A DNA stretch of 64,000 nucleotides from the NCBI RefSeq assembly GCF_003574835.2, contig NZ_CP063196.1, positions 3,472,001 to 3,536,000 of the forward strand, written 5' to 3'. Of the stretch, positions 52,787 through 64,000 are shown piece after piece. Source of the DNA: Thermobifida halotolerans. GTDB taxonomy: Bacteria; Actinomycetota; Actinomycetes; Streptosporangiales; Streptosporangiaceae. Made by a program: the position numbers and the translations under genes. Below the pieces are notes generated by a model. That model was not told the origin of the DNA, did not search any database, and saw only the letters and a list, made by a program, of their open reading frames with translations. Positions within the stretch are counted from its first letter, which is position 1; the number at the start of each line of letters is the position of its first letter.

Positions 52787-54070
52787 ATGCGCAGGAGAAT
52801 GCTGTTCTCCACCCTCGTGGTGGCCATCATCGCGGTGCTGCTGCTCGGGCTGCCCCTGGGCGCCCTGACCTACCAGCAGGTGAACAGCGCGAACATCGCC
52901 CAACTGCAACGCGAGGCCGAACTCATCGGGACCGAGGTGGACGCGCAACTGCTGCGCGAGGGCGAGATCGACACCGAGCACTTCGCGACGGTCTATCCCC
53001 GGCGCTACATCGAGATCACCCCCAGCGGCTCGCCCACCGTGGCCACCGGCGGCTGGGAGTACAACCCGCGTGATCCGGACGCGGCCGCGGCGCTGAGCGC
53101 GTCGGCCACCTCCGCGAGCGGCGCCTCGGTCGTGGTGTGGCGCGACACCCGCGGGGTGCGGGAGGAGATCATCAGCGCGTGGCTGGGCATCGCCTCGCTG
53201 TCCCTGCTGGCCATCGGCGTCGCGGTCGGACTGGCCATCCTCCAGGCCAGAAGGCTCACCCTGCCCCTGGTCGACCTCGCCGCGACCGCCGAGCGGCTGG
53301 GGTCGGGAGTGATCAGCCCGTGGGGGCACCGCTACGGCATTCCCGAAGCCGACGCGGTGGCCGAGGTTCTGGACCGCAGCGCCGAGCGCATCTCCAGTCT
53401 GATCTCGACCGAGCGGCACTTCGCCACCGACGCCTCCCACCAGTTGCGCACCCCGCTGACCGCGCTGTCGATGCGGCTGGAGGAGATCGTCGCCGAGGCG
53501 GACAAGCCCGACGTGGTCCGCGAGGAGGGCGAGGCCGCGCTGGCCCAGACCGAACGGCTCGTGGACATCGTGGAGAGCCTGCTGGGGCGGGCGCGCCGGA
53601 CCCAGAACCCCAAGCTGGAGCCGGTCGCCATCGACGACGTGATCGAGCAGTTCATGGAGGAGTGGCGGCCGGTCTTCACCCAGGCCGGGCGGAAGCTGCA
53701 GTTGACCGGGCAGGCGGGCCTGACGGTCATGACGGTGCCCACCGACCTGGCCCAGATCCTGGCGACCCTCGTGGAGAACGCGTTCAAGCACGGCGCCGGT
53801 ACGGTGACCGTCCGCCGCGTGGAGACCGGCCAGTCGGTGCGCGTCGAGGTCAGCGACGAGGGCGAGGGAATCCCCGAGGAGCTGGCTCCCCGCATCTTCG
53901 AACGCGAGGTCACCAGCGGCAACGGAACCGGACTCGGTCTGGCGCTGGCCCGGCACATCGCCGAGTCCGAGGGCGCCCGGGTGGAGTTCATCCATTCCAG
54001 GCCGACCACGTTCGCCCTCTTCCTGCCGCCCTACCGGGGCAGCCTGGCCCGCACCACCGGACCGGCGTGA
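52787..54070 (+). CDS. Sensor histidine kinase
   Basis: The 427-residue protein has two membrane helices (6-30 and about 134-155), a small extracellular sensor domain of about 100 residues, a HAMP-like linker, the H-box TDASHQLRTPLTAL (H218), the N-box ILATLVENAFKHG, and G boxes DEGEGIPEE and GNGTGLGLALARHI. It phosphorylates the OmpR-type regulator upstream. The stimulus is unknown; a cell-envelope signal is plausible from layout. Confidence 0.94.
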   Translation: MRRRMLFSTLVVAIIAVLLLGLPLGALTYQQVNSANIAQLQREAELIGTEVDAQLLREGEIDTEHFATVYPRRYIEITPSGSPTVATGGWEYNPRDPDAAAALSASATSASGASVVVWRDTRGVREEIISAWLGIASLSLLAIGVAVGLAILQARRLTLPLVDLAATAERLGSGVISPWGHRYGIPEADAVAEVLDRSAERISSLISTERHFATDASHQLRTPLTALSMRLEEIVAEADKPDVVREEGEAALAQTERLVDIVESLLGRARRTQNPKLEPVAIDDVIEQFMEEWRPVFTQAGRKLQLTGQAGLTVMTVPTDLAQILATLVENAFKHGAGTVTVRRVETGQSVRVEVSDEGEGIPEELAPRIFEREVTSGNGTGLGLALARHIAESEGARVEFIHSRPTTFALFLPPYRGSLARTTGPA

Positions 54071-54091
54071 TCCCGCGCGCGGGCGCCGGGG

Positions 54092-54724
54092 TCAGCCGGT
54101 GAGGCGCGCCGCCTGGGCGGCGACCGTGGTGGAGCCGCCGTGGCCGGGGCGGACCGTGGTCTCGGGAGGAAGGGTGAGCAGGTGGTCGCCGATCGACACG
54201 AGGATCGCCGCGGGGTCCGAGTGCGGGCGGTCCGTGCTCCCCGGACCGTTCGCGAGCAGGGTGTCGCCGGTGAACACCGTCGCGAGGGCGGGCGCGTACA
54301 GGCAGACCGCGCCCGGGGTGTGGCCGGGGGTGTGCCGCACCTCCAACTCGACCCCGCCGACCTGGAGGCGCTCGCCGTGCAGCAGGGGCGCGTCGGGGGC
54401 TCGGTCGGGGTAGTGCAGGCTCCACAGGCGCTCGTCGGCGGGATGCAGCAGGATCGGCGCGTCGGCGAGGTCGGCCAGGGCCTCCGCCGCGTTGATGTGG
54501 GTCTCGTGGGCGTGGGTGCACACGATCGCCATCAGCTCGCGGTCGCCCAGCCCGCGGGAGATCGCGGTGGCGTCGTGGGCGGGGTCGACCACGATCGCGC
54601 CGCGGTCGTCCCCGACGATCCAGACGTTGGCGTCGGCCTCCTGCTCCGCCGCGCCGTCCCAGAAGGGCCCCGAGGTGACGACCCCGTCGACGGTGACAGA
54701 GGCCGCGCCGGTGTCTTCGGTCAT
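54092..54724 (-). CDS. MBL-fold metallohydrolase (glyoxalase II-like)
   Basis: The 210-residue protein has CTHAHETHINAAEAL for the metal-binding HxHxDH motif, TPGHTPGAVCLY, FTGDTLL and RPGHGGST. The usual motif Asp is Thr (H-A-H-E-T-H), which would change the second metal site. Family members hydrolyse thioesters such as S-lactoylglutathione or mycothiol conjugates. AAAGGA precedes ATG 54724. Confidence 0.85.
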   Translation of the reverse strand: MTEDTGAASVTVDGVVTSGPFWDGAAEQEADANVWIVGDDRGAIVVDPAHDATAISRGLGDRELMAIVCTHAHETHINAAEALADLADAPILLHPADERLWSLHYPDRAPDAPLLHGERLQVGGVELEVRHTPGHTPGAVCLYAPALATVFTGDTLLANGPGSTDRPHSDPAAILVSIGDHLLTLPPETTVRPGHGGSTTVAAQAARLTG

Positions 54725-54860
54725 CTGAGTCCTTTCGAGGAAACCCCGCCCTTCGGGAAGGGGAGGAAGTCGATGAGCGGACCACCGCTGTGCGTCCTGT
54801 CCGCACGCACCGCCCGGAGGCGGTCCTCCACAGGGCTGGTCTTCCCCTCCGGGGAGGGAC
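54725..54860. mobile_element. Possible remnant of an IS200/IS605-type end
   Basis: GAGGAAACCCCGCCCTTCGG (54737-54756) continuing into GAAGGGGAGGAAGTC is very like the hairpin end that follows tnpB genes in many actinobacterial IS605-family elements. A second similar hairpin, CCCCTCCGGGGAGGG, lies at 54845-54859. No tnpA or tnpB is left between them. This is recognition from memory and could be coincidence. Confidence 0.35.
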
Positions 54861-54880
54861 CTAACGCGCGGTGACGCCGC

Positions 54881-55888
54881 TCACCCGCGCAGCGACACGT
54901 TCGCGCCGAAACTCCGGCGCAGCGCGTAGGGCTGGAGCTGTCCGAGACCGTGGGCGTGGCGGGCGCGCACGGCCACCACCTGGAAGCCGTCCTCGCCCTT
55001 GAGCTGGTCCGCCAGGGCCTCGTCGATGAGGACGGTCCCCGGCCGCGCGAAGGAGGTCAGGCGGCTGGCCCGGTTGACGGTGATGCCGAACACGTCGCCG
55101 AGCAGCGCCAGCACCGGGCCGTAGGCCAGGCCGACCCGCACGTCGGGAACCTCGACGTGGGTCTTGACTCCGGCGGCGAGCTGCAGGGCGATGTCGGCGG
55201 CCTGCCGGGCGTTGTCCGCGACGTAGAGGATCTCGTCGCCCAGGGTCTTGACGATCCGGCCCCCGCAGGAGGCGACGATGTCGGCCGAGGTCGCCTCGAA
55301 CCCCTCCACCACGTCGGCCAGGCCGACCTCGTTCAGCTCCCGGCTGAGCGCGGTGAAGGACACCAGGTCCGCGAAGCCGACGACCAGCGGGAAGTAGTGG
55401 GGGGAGGCGTCCTCCCGCTGCTCCTGGACCGCCAGGCTGCGCGAGACCGACGCGGCGAGCTGGCGCCGCCAGATGTGCAGCAGCAGTGTCTCGACGTCGG
55501 GAAGCAGCTCCTTGGCCAGCCCCACCAGCGGTCCCAGGTGTCCGTCGAGGTCGACCTCGGGCTCGTAGGACAGGGTGGTCAGGATGCTGGTCTGCCATTC
55601 GGCGAGCCTGGTCATGGTCTGCCCCATGGCCCGGGCCAGGCGGACCGCGGCCTCCTCGGTGAGTGTGCCGCTGCGCAGCAGTTCGGCGGTGACCCGCATG
55701 GCCTCGACGTCGCTGTCGGTGTAGGCGGGCGTGTCCTCCCCGCGTGTGGCGAACCCCAGGGCCCGCCAGATGCGGGAGGCGAGCTCGGGCGAGGTCCCCG
55801 CGAGCCGCACCACCTCTTCACGGGTATACCGCGCCTCGCCTCCCAACAGGACGGCTTCGATCTCCTTGGGGTCGGGACGAGACGACAT
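54881..55888 (-). CDS. Class III adenylate/guanylate cyclase-family protein
   Basis: The 335-residue soluble protein has an N-terminal helical regulatory domain (about 1-160) and a cyclase homology domain (165-325) with VVGFADLVSFTALSRELNEV (first metal Asp), GGRIVKTLGDEILYVAD (second metal Asp and a substrate-contact Lys) and RVGLAYGPVLALLGDVFGIT VNRASRL. Metal and transition-state residues (N and R of VNRASR) are present, so activity is likely; the signal sensed is unknown. AUG 55888. Confidence 0.88.
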   Translation of the reverse strand: MSSRPDPKEIEAVLLGGEARYTREEVVRLAGTSPELASRIWRALGFATRGEDTPAYTDSDVEAMRVTAELLRSGTLTEEAAVRLARAMGQTMTRLAEWQTSILTTLSYEPEVDLDGHLGPLVGLAKELLPDVETLLLHIWRRQLAASVSRSLAVQEQREDASPHYFPLVVGFADLVSFTALSRELNEVGLADVVEGFEATSADIVASCGGRIVKTLGDEILYVADNARQAADIALQLAAGVKTHVEVPDVRVGLAYGPVLALLGDVFGITVNRASRLTSFARPGTVLIDEALADQLKGEDGFQVVAVRARHAHGLGQLQPYALRRSFGANVSLRG

Positions 55889-55999
55889 GGGTTCTCTCGT
55901 ATTCGAGGTCGGGGCGGTGGGGGTGACGCCCGCCGGACATGAAATTCAGCCGGCACCCCTCCACAGCGGTGAGGCGCGCATGACTGTCGGTTTAGTACC

Positions 56000-56038
56000 T
56001 CCGGGGCGTCTCCGTCAAGAAACACCCGCTCCGGAGGA
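56000..56038 (-). terminator. Hairpin after the biotin ligase gene
   Basis: CCTCCGGGG (about 56000-56008) and CCGGAGG (56031-56037) can pair on the minus strand just after the biotin ligase stop at 56054. No T-tract. Confidence 0.4.
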
Positions 56039-56053
56039 CCTGCGCGGAGGAGG

Positions 56054-56893
56054 TCACGGAGCCCCGGGACGGACGTGGACGACGTCGCCCGCGCTGAGGG
56101 CCGTGGTCCGGCCGCCGTCCGTGCGCACGAGGAGGTGCCCCTCCTCGTCGACTCCGGCGGCCGTGCCCTCCAGCAGGCGGTCCTCCGGCAGGTGCACCCG
56201 CACCCGCCGGCCGAGGGTGGCGCAGCAGGACCGGTACTCCTCGGCGAGTCCGCCGGCCTCGGCGTCGCCGCCGTGGTCGGCCCAGACCGTGTAGCGCTCG
56301 GCGAAGGCCCGCAGGACCGCGCGGAGCAGGGGGTCCCGGTCGGCGCACACGGCGCCGGACAGGACGAGCGACGTGGCCGTGTCCACCGGGAGCTCCTCCT
56401 CGCTCTGGGAGACGTTGAGCCCCATGCCGAGCACGACCGCGGCGCCCTCGGGGTCGAAGACCGCCTCGGAGAGGATCCCGGCGAGCTTGCGGCCGTCCAC
56501 CAGGACGTCGTTGGGCCACTTGAGGACCGCTTCGACCGCGGCGATCCGGCGTACGGCGCGCACCGCCGCGACTCCCATGAGCAGCGGCAGCCATCCGTAG
56601 CCGCGGGGCGGCGCGGTGGGACGCAGCAGCACCGAGAAGGTCAGCGCGGCCCGCGCCGGGGTCTGGAACGTGCGGTCCATCCGCCCGCGCCCGGCGGTCT
56701 GGTGCTCGGTGACCAGTACCGAGCCCTCGGCCGCCCCGTCGCGTGCCCGGGCGGCCAGTTCGGTGTTGGTGGAGCCCAGCGACGGCACGACGTCGATCCC
56801 GGTCCACAGCGTCTCCGGACGCACCAGCGCCCGTTCCAGCGCCCGCTGGTCCAGGGGCGGTCGGCTGAGGTCCGAGTACAGCGAGGAAGGCAT
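56054..56893 (-). CDS. birA: Biotin--[acetyl-CoA-carboxylase] ligase
   Basis: The 279-residue protein has SLGSTNTEL, TEHQTAGRGRMDRTF (biotinyl-AMP loop), LKWPNDVLVDGRKLAGIL and GMGLNV, then a small C-terminal domain. It lacks the N-terminal DNA-binding domain of E. coli BirA, so it is a pure ligase (group I). It attaches biotin to carrier lysines such as that of the acyl-CoA carboxylase alpha subunit at 61783. ATG 56893 after GGGGGC is preferred to the GTG or ATG further upstream. Confidence 0.93.
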   Translation of the reverse strand: MPSSLYSDLSRPPLDQRALERALVRPETLWTGIDVVPSLGSTNTELAARARDGAAEGSVLVTEHQTAGRGRMDRTFQTPARAALTFSVLLRPTAPPRGYGWLPLLMGVAAVRAVRRIAAVEAVLKWPNDVLVDGRKLAGILSEAVFDPEGAAVVLGMGLNVSQSEEELPVDTATSLVLSGAVCADRDPLLRAVLRAFAERYTVWADHGGDAEAGGLAEEYRSCCATLGRRVRVHLPEDRLLEGTAAGVDEEGHLLVRTDGGRTTALSAGDVVHVRPGAP

Positions 56894-56934
56894 GCCCCCA
56901 TTCAACCAACGCTCCGCCGCGGACCGCTCCACTC

Positions 56935-56970
56935 GGGGGGTTCCGGGACCCGAAAGGCCCCGGAACCCCC
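56935..56970 (-). terminator. Terminator hairpin after ppc
   Basis: GGGGGGTTCCGGGACC (56935-56950) pairs with GGCCCCGGAACCCCC (56956-56970) with one mismatch, between the ppc stop (56981) and the birA start. Confidence 0.65.
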
Positions 56971-56980
56971 GGTCGGGCGG

Positions 56981-59608
<2,628 letters not shown>

Positions 59609-59702
59609 GGCACAGACCATACCCAGATTGGTCTACTCCACTTGGAAGGTGGGGTGTCCCGTTGGTGGCTCCGGAACGACGCTTCAAGGAGAAACATGCG
59701 GA

Positions 59703-59718
59703 CTGTTATCATTAACAG
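59703..59718. promoter_or_regulatory. Inverted repeat upstream of the carboxylase operon
   Basis: CTGTTA-TCAT-TAACAG is a perfect palindrome 113 bp before the beta-subunit start, in an otherwise AT-richer segment. It is a candidate regulator site for the carboxylase or for divergent ppc. Confidence 0.5.
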
Positions 59719-59814
59719 AACAGGATTCGGACACATATCCCCTGGTCAGAGCCTCGCTTCGAGGTCCTACCTACAAGTAACCCCTATCTCCTGATCGAAA
59801 CAACGACCCGCACC

Positions 59815-59830
59815 TATACTCTGATGGCTT
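59815..59830 (+). promoter_or_regulatory. -10 box of the acyl-CoA carboxylase beta gene
   Basis: TATACT (59815-59820) is a near-ideal -10 hexamer 10 nt before ATG 59831. No ribosome site lies between, so the mRNA probably has almost no leader. Confidence 0.55.
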
Positions 59831-61435
59831 ATGGCGACCCAAGCCCCTGAACCGCTGCCCGCGGCACAGATCGACATCCACACCACCGCGGGCAAGCTCG
59901 CGGACCTGCAGCGCCGCCGCCACGAGGCGGTGCACGCGGGCTCCGAACGAGCCGTGGAAAGACAGCACGCCAAGGGCAAGATGACCGCCCGCGAGCGCAT
60001 CGACGCCCTTCTCGACCCGGGTTCCTTCGTGGAGTTCGACGCCTTCGCCCGACACCGGTCCAACAACTTCGGCCTGGAGAGGAACCGTCCCTACGGCGAC
60101 GGCGTCGTCACCGGCTACGGCACGGTGGACGGCCGCCCCGTCGCGGTGTTCAGCCAGGACGTCACGGTCTTCGGCGGCTCCCTCGGCGAGGTCTACGGCG
60201 AGAAGATCACCAAGGTCCTCGACCACGCGCTCAAGACCGGCTGCCCGGTGATCGGCATCAACGAGGGCGGCGGCGCGCGCATCCAGGAGGGCGTGGTGGC
60301 CCTGGGCCTCTACGCCGAGATCTTCAAGCGCAACACCCACGCCTCCGGTGTCATCCCGCAGATCTCGCTGGTCATGGGTGCGGCGGCGGGCGGCCACGTC
60401 TACTCGCCCGCCCTCACCGACTTCACCGTGATGGTCGACCAGACCTCCCAGATGTTCATCACCGGCCCCGACGTCATCAAGACCGTCACCGGCGAGGACG
60501 TCACCATGGAGGAGCTGGGCGGCGCGCGCACCCACAACACCAGGTCGGGCGTGGCCCACTACATGGCCTCCGACGAGACCGACGCCCTGGAGTACGTCAG
60601 GACGCTGCTGTCCTACCTGCCCTCCAACAACCTGGAGGACCCCCCGGCCGAGCCGACCGAGGCGGAGCTGGAGATCACCGGGACCGACCTGGAGCTGGAC
60701 ACCTTCATCCCCGACTCGGCCAACCAGCCCTACGACATGCACCGGGTCATCGAGCACATCGTCGACGACGGCGAGTTCCTGGAGGTCCACGAGCTGTTCG
60801 CCCAGAACGTCATCGTGGGCTACGGGCGGGTGGAGGGCCACCCGGTCGGCGTCGTGGCCAACCAGCCCATGAACTTCGCGGGCTGCCTGGACATCGACGC
60901 CTCCGAGAAGGCCGCGCGGTTCGTGCGCACCTGCGACGCCTTCAACGTCCCCGTGCTGACCCTGGTGGACGTCCCCGGCTTCCTGCCCGGCACCGACCAG
61001 GAGTTCAACGGCATCATCCGCCGCGGGGCCAAGCTGCTCTACGCCTACGCCGAGGCGACCGTCCCGCTGGTGACGGTCATCACCCGCAAGGCGTTCGGCG
61101 GCGCCTACGACGTCATGGGCTCCAAGCACCTGGGCGCCGACATCAACCTGGCCTGGCCGACCGCGCAGATCGCGGTGATGGGTGCCCAGGGAGCGGTCAA
61201 CATCCTGCACCGGCGCACCCTGGCCGCCGCCGAGGACGTCGAGGCGACCCGCGCGCAGCTCATCAGCGAGTACGAGGACACACTGCTCAACCCCTACAGC
61301 GCCGCCGAACGCGGCTACGTGGACGGCGTCATCATGCCCTCCGAGACCCGCACCTCCGTCGTCAAGGCGCTGCGCGCGCTGCGCGGCAAGCGCAAGCAGC
61401 TGCCGCCCAAGAAGCACGGGAACATCCCGCTCTGA
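59831..61435 (+). CDS. Acyl-CoA carboxylase beta (carboxyltransferase) subunit
   Basis: The 534-residue protein has the two crotonase-like carboxyltransferase halves: [33 protein letters not shown] and [13 protein letters not shown] in the first; [40 protein letters not shown] and GAQGAVNIL in the second. This is the PccB/AccD5 type that transfers carboxylate to acetyl- or propionyl-CoA. It is followed at once by the epsilon gene. Confidence 0.95.
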   Translation: MATQAPEPLPAAQIDIHTTAGKLADLQRRRHEAVHAGSERAVERQHAKGKMTARERIDALLDPGSFVEFDAFARHRSNNFGLERNRPYGDGVVTGYGTVDGRPVAVFSQDVTVFGGSLGEVYGEKITKVLDHALKTGCPVIGINEGGGARIQEGVVALGLYAEIFKRNTHASGVIPQISLVMGAAAGGHVYSPALTDFTVMVDQTSQMFITGPDVIKTVTGEDVTMEELGGARTHNTRSGVAHYMASDETDALEYVRTLLSYLPSNNLEDPPAEPTEAELEITGTDLELDTFIPDSANQPYDMHRVIEHIVDDGEFLEVHELFAQNVIVGYGRVEGHPVGVVANQPMNFAGCLDIDASEKAARFVRTCDAFNVPVLTLVDVPGFLPGTDQEFNGIIRRGAKLLYAYAEATVPLVTVITRKAFGGAYDVMGSKHLGADINLAWPTAQIAVMGAQGAVNILHRRTLAAAEDVEATRAQLISEYEDTLLNPYSAAERGYVDGVIMPSETRTSVVKALRALRGKRKQLPPKKHGNIPL

Positions 61436-61671
61436 TGGCCGGCGACCGAACCCAGTCCGCCCCCTTCCTTCAGGTCGTGCGGGGCGACCTCAGCCACGAG
61501 GAGACCGCGGCGCTCGTCGCGGTCCTGACCGCCCGCGCGCGGGCCGTTCAGGCCGCCCGCGAACGGGCCGCCGCCACCGGAAGCCGCTCGGGCTGGAGCG
61601 ACCGCGCCCGGCTGCTGGGGGTGCCGCGTCCGGGCCCCGACTCCTGGCGCCGCAGCTTCCATCCGGGATGA
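61435..61671 (+). CDS. Acyl-CoA carboxylase epsilon subunit
   Basis: The 78-residue protein (FLQVVRGDLSHEETAALVAV then SGWSDRARLLGVPRPGPDSW RRS) matches the small epsilon subunits that stabilise actinobacterial acyl-CoA carboxylases. Its start overlaps the stop of the beta gene (TGATGG). The WSDRAR and SWRRS tail motifs are typical. Confidence 0.92.
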   Translation: MAGDRTQSAPFLQVVRGDLSHEETAALVAVLTARARAVQAARERAAATGSRSGWSDRARLLGVPRPGPDSWRRSFHPG

Positions 61672-61702
61672 TCCGCCCGTCCCCGGGTCCGTCCGCCGAG
61701 CC

Positions 61703-61760
61703 ACGGCGGATCCGCCGTCCTCAGACCCGCCAACGGCATCGGCGACGAACGGCCGATGCC
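61703..61760 (+). promoter_or_regulatory. Palindrome and hairpin between the epsilon and alpha genes
   Basis: ACGGCGGATCCGCCGT (61703-61718) is a perfect palindrome, and GGCATCGG (61735-61742) pairs with CCGATGCC (61753-61760). They sit in the 111-bp gap before the alpha subunit and may stabilise or attenuate the message. Confidence 0.45.
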
Positions 61761-61782
61761 CCTCCAGGAGGAATGTTCGACC

Positions 61783-63546
61783 GTGCGTAAAGTTCTCATC
61801 GCCAACCGGGGCGAGATCGCCGTCCGGGTGGCACGCGCCTGCCGCGACGCGGGCCTGGGCAGCGTCGCGATCTACGCCGAGCCCGACCTCGACGCGCTGC
61901 ACGTCAAGGTCGCCGACGAGGCCTACGCCCTGGGCGGGCAGACCCCCGCCGACAGCTACCTGAGCATCGACAAGATCCTGGCCGTCGCGGCCGAGTCCGG
62001 CGCGGACGCCGTCCACCCCGGATACGGGTTCCTCGCCGAGAACGCCGACTTCGCCCAGGCGGTCATCGACGCCGGACTGACCTGGATCGGCCCGCCGCCC
62101 TCGGCGATCACCGCGCTGGGCGACAAGGTCCAGGCCCGCCACATCGCGCAGAAGGTGGGCGCCCCGCTGGTGGCGGGCACCGCCGACCCGGTGTCGGGCG
62201 CCGACGAGGTGGTCGCCTTCGCCGAGCGGCACGGCCTGCCCATCGCGATCAAGGCCGCGTTCGGCGGCGGCGGCCGCGGCCTGAAGGTCGCCCGCTCCCT
62301 GGACGAGGTCGCCGACGCCTACGAGTCGGCGGTGCGCGAGGCCGTCACCGCGTTCGGCCGCGGCGAGTGCTTCGTGGAGCGCTACCTCGACCGCCCCCGA
62401 CACGTGGAGACCCAGTGCCTGGCCGACACCCACGGCAACGTCGTGGTGGTCTCCACCCGCGACTGCTCGCTGCAGCGCCGCCACCAGAAGCTCGTGGAGG
62501 AGGCCCCCGCGCCGTTCCTCAGCGCCGAGCAACTGGAACTGCTGTATTCCTCGTCCAAGGCGATCCTGCGCGAGGCCGGCTACGTGGGCGCGGGCACCTG
62601 CGAGTTCCTGGTCGGCGCCGACGGCACCGTCTCGTTCCTGGAGGTCAACACCCGGCTCCAGGTGGAGCACCCGGTCACCGAGGAGGTCGCCGGGATCGAC
62701 CTGGTGCGGGAGATGTTCCGCATCGCCGACGGCGCGGAGCTGGGCTACGACGACCCGGTGCTGCGCGGCCACTCCTTGGAGTTCCGCATCAACGCCGAGG
62801 ACGCCGGACGCAACTTCATGCCCGCCCCCGGCACCATCACCTCGATGCGGCTGCCCAGCGGCCCGGGCGTGCGCGTGGACACCGGCTGCGAGACCGGCTT
62901 CACCGTGCCGCAGGCGTTCGACTCGATGGTGGCCAAGCTCATCGTGACCGGGCGGACCCGCACCGAGGCCCTGGAGCGGTCCCGACGCGCCCTCGCCGAG
63001 TTCGAGGTGGGCGGCATGCCCACCGTCATCCCGTTCCACCGGGCGGTGGTCGAGCACCCGGCGTTCGCCCCGGCCGACCCCGAGCAGCCGTTCAGCGTGC
63101 ACACCCGGTGGATCGAGACCGAGTTCGACGGCGCCATCGAGCCGTTCGCGGGCGAGGTTGAGCAGGCCGAGGCCGCCGAGCGGGAGAAGGTCACCGTCGA
63201 GGTCGGCGGCAGGCGGGTCGAGGTCGTCCTGCCCGCCGGACTGGGCGCGGACCCGGCGGCGGCCCCGGCCGCGAAGAAGTCCGGCAAGCGCGGCGGCTCC
63301 CGGAAGAAGTCCGCGGCGGCGGTCAGCGGTGACGCCCTGGTCAGCCCGATGCAGGGCACCGTCGTCAAGGTTGTGGCCGCCGACGGCCAGGAGGTCGCCG
63401 AGGGCGACACCGTCGTCGTCATCGAGGCCATGAAGATGGAGCAGCCGCTCACCGCGCACAAGGCGGGCACCGTCACCGGCCTGTCGGTGGGCGCGGGCGA
63501 GACCGTCGGCAACGGCGCGGTGATCTGCGAGATCAAGGGTTCCTAG
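61783..63546 (+). CDS. Acyl-CoA carboxylase alpha subunit (biotin carboxylase + BCCP)
   Basis: The 587-residue protein has a biotin carboxylase part (1-445) starting [20 protein letters not shown], with [15 protein letters not shown] loop and [14 protein letters not shown], an Ala/Lys-rich linker (about 490-512) and a C-terminal biotinyl domain with the biotinylated Lys in EAMKMEQP. It carboxylates biotin and passes it to the beta subunit. GTG 61783 lies 10 nt after AGGAGGA. Confidence 0.95.
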   Translation: MRKVLIANRGEIAVRVARACRDAGLGSVAIYAEPDLDALHVKVADEAYALGGQTPADSYLSIDKILAVAAESGADAVHPGYGFLAENADFAQAVIDAGLTWIGPPPSAITALGDKVQARHIAQKVGAPLVAGTADPVSGADEVVAFAERHGLPIAIKAAFGGGGRGLKVARSLDEVADAYESAVREAVTAFGRGECFVERYLDRPRHVETQCLADTHGNVVVVSTRDCSLQRRHQKLVEEAPAPFLSAEQLELLYSSSKAILREAGYVGAGTCEFLVGADGTVSFLEVNTRLQVEHPVTEEVAGIDLVREMFRIADGAELGYDDPVLRGHSLEFRINAEDAGRNFMPAPGTITSMRLPSGPGVRVDTGCETGFTVPQAFDSMVAKLIVTGRTRTEALERSRRALAEFEVGGMPTVIPFHRAVVEHPAFAPADPEQPFSVHTRWIETEFDGAIEPFAGEVEQAEAAEREKVTVEVGGRRVEVVLPAGLGADPAAAPAAKKSGKRGGSRKKSAAAVSGDALVSPMQGTVVKVVAADGQEVAEGDTVVVIEAMKMEQPLTAHKAGTVTGLSVGAGETVGNGAVICEIKGS

Positions 63547-63583
63547 GGCGCGGCGCCGGAAGCGGTGCGACGTACTGGCCGGA

Positions 63584-63610
63584 GCGGGCCGTCCACTCGG
63601 GGCGGCCCGC
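63584..63610 (+). terminator. Hairpin after the alpha subunit gene
   Basis: GCGGGCC (63584-63590) pairs with GGCCCGC (63604-63610), 38 nt after the stop codon. Confidence 0.5.
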
Positions 63611-63704
63611 CCCGCCGCGTTCCCGGGCAACCGGTCCGCACCCCGGGAGGAGCAACCGCAGCTCCGGGAGAATTCTCCCTGACCAGCACATCTAGGCTGT
63701 CCCC

Positions 63705-64000
63705 ATGCTCTTCTGGCGTTGCCTGGCCGTGGGGGCGACCCTCCTCGCGGCCCTCTCCCCTCCCTCCGCCTCCGCGGCGGAGCGGCCCGCCAGCTACGCG
63801 GCCCACGTGGCCGCACAGCTCGCCGAGGACCCGGTCTACGTCAGCGACCACTACGCGGGCGCCCTGGACCCGGCGAAGACCCGCGCCCACATCCGCGACT
63901 CGGTCTCCCGCCTCGACCACCCCGTCTACGTGGTGGTGCTGCCCACCGTGGTGGGAGGCGACGTGCTGGACGAGGGCTTCCTCGCCGCCGTCCACGACCG
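63705..64000 (+). CDS. Secreted or membrane protein, 3' end outside the window
   Basis: ATG 63705 begins with a signal peptide (MLFWRCLAVGATLLAALSPP SASAAERP), then SYAAHVAAQLAEDPVYVSDH YAGALDPAKTRAHI and PVYVVVLPTVVGGDVLDEGF LAAVHDR. It resembles the extracytoplasmic start of actinobacterial TPM-like or DUF-type membrane proteins. TAGGCT lies 6 nt before the ATG, so it may be leaderless. The gene is cut by the window end. An opposite-strand frame here is a shadow. Confidence 0.75.
   Translation, partial: MLFWRCLAVGATLLAALSPPSASAAERPASYAAHVAAQLAEDPVYVSDHYAGALDPAKTRAHIRDSVSRLDHPVYVVVLPTVVGGDVLDEGFLAAVHD

Noticed and set aside
63543-63995. 150-codon minus-strand frame at the window end
   Set aside because: Antisense to the signal-peptide protein starting at 63705.

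Overview
This is a very GC-rich actinobacterial chromosome segment. Leaderless-looking promoters, DUF397 plus Scr1-type XRE regulators, a split acyl-CoA carboxylase with an epsilon subunit, BREX-2-type PglX and type I-E CRISPR repeats point to Nocardiopsaceae, possibly Thermobifida. The genus is an inference from gene content; there is no rRNA marker in the window.

Positions 1 to about 9,250 are foreign. They carry a GntR-type regulator (451-735), a compact minus-strand operon of small, mostly unknown genes (5506 down to 2251) that includes a P27-like terminase small subunit and two Cys-rich proteins, a repeat-rich control region (about 5520-6800) and a large serine recombinase (7585-9189) at the right edge. 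Long low-complexity stretches are built from a few G/C-rich words, and GGCC is strikingly rare compared with the chromosome to the right. The left end lies outside the window. It is best described as a small integrative element or phage satellite of unknown class.

Two type I-E CRISPR arrays follow directly (9414-9869 with 8 repeats; 10466-12157 with 28 repeats). Each has a near-identical leader on its right side, so both are transcribed on the minus strand. There are no cas genes in the window. One spacer in the second array is present five times in tandem.

From 12.4 to 28.6 kb come a lysylphosphatidylglycerol-flippase-like protein, a TetR/DUF4386 divergent pair with a perfect operator, three glycosyltransferases, a TIGR03089-like protein, an LCP ligase, a solitary BREX-2 PglX methyltransferase and a regulator cluster (DUF397, XRE/DUF5753, ATPase, sigma-like protein).

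From 28.6 to 51.8 kb lies a large cell-envelope polymer locus: glycosyltransferases, two nucleotide-sugar dehydrogenases, a five-gene operon joining a glycerol-1-phosphate dehydrogenase, a LicC-like nucleotidyltransferase and a CDP-alcohol phosphotransferase, a TagGH-type ABC exporter, an IspD/TarI-type cytidylyltransferase, a glycerophosphodiester phosphodiesterase-like protein, a second LCP ligase and a GtrA flippase. Together they look like a teichoic-acid-like or glycophospholipid pathway: activated precursors, assembly by glycosyltransferases, export by TagGH and attachment to peptidoglycan by LCP enzymes. purE and purK sit inside this region.

From 52 kb onward are housekeeping and signalling genes: a two-component system, an MBL hydrolase, an adenylate-cyclase-like protein, biotin ligase, PEP carboxylase and the acyl-CoA carboxylase genes (beta, epsilon, biotinylated alpha). 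Biotin ligase and biotin-dependent carboxylase being close neighbours makes functional sense. A secreted or membrane protein starts at 63705 and runs off the end.
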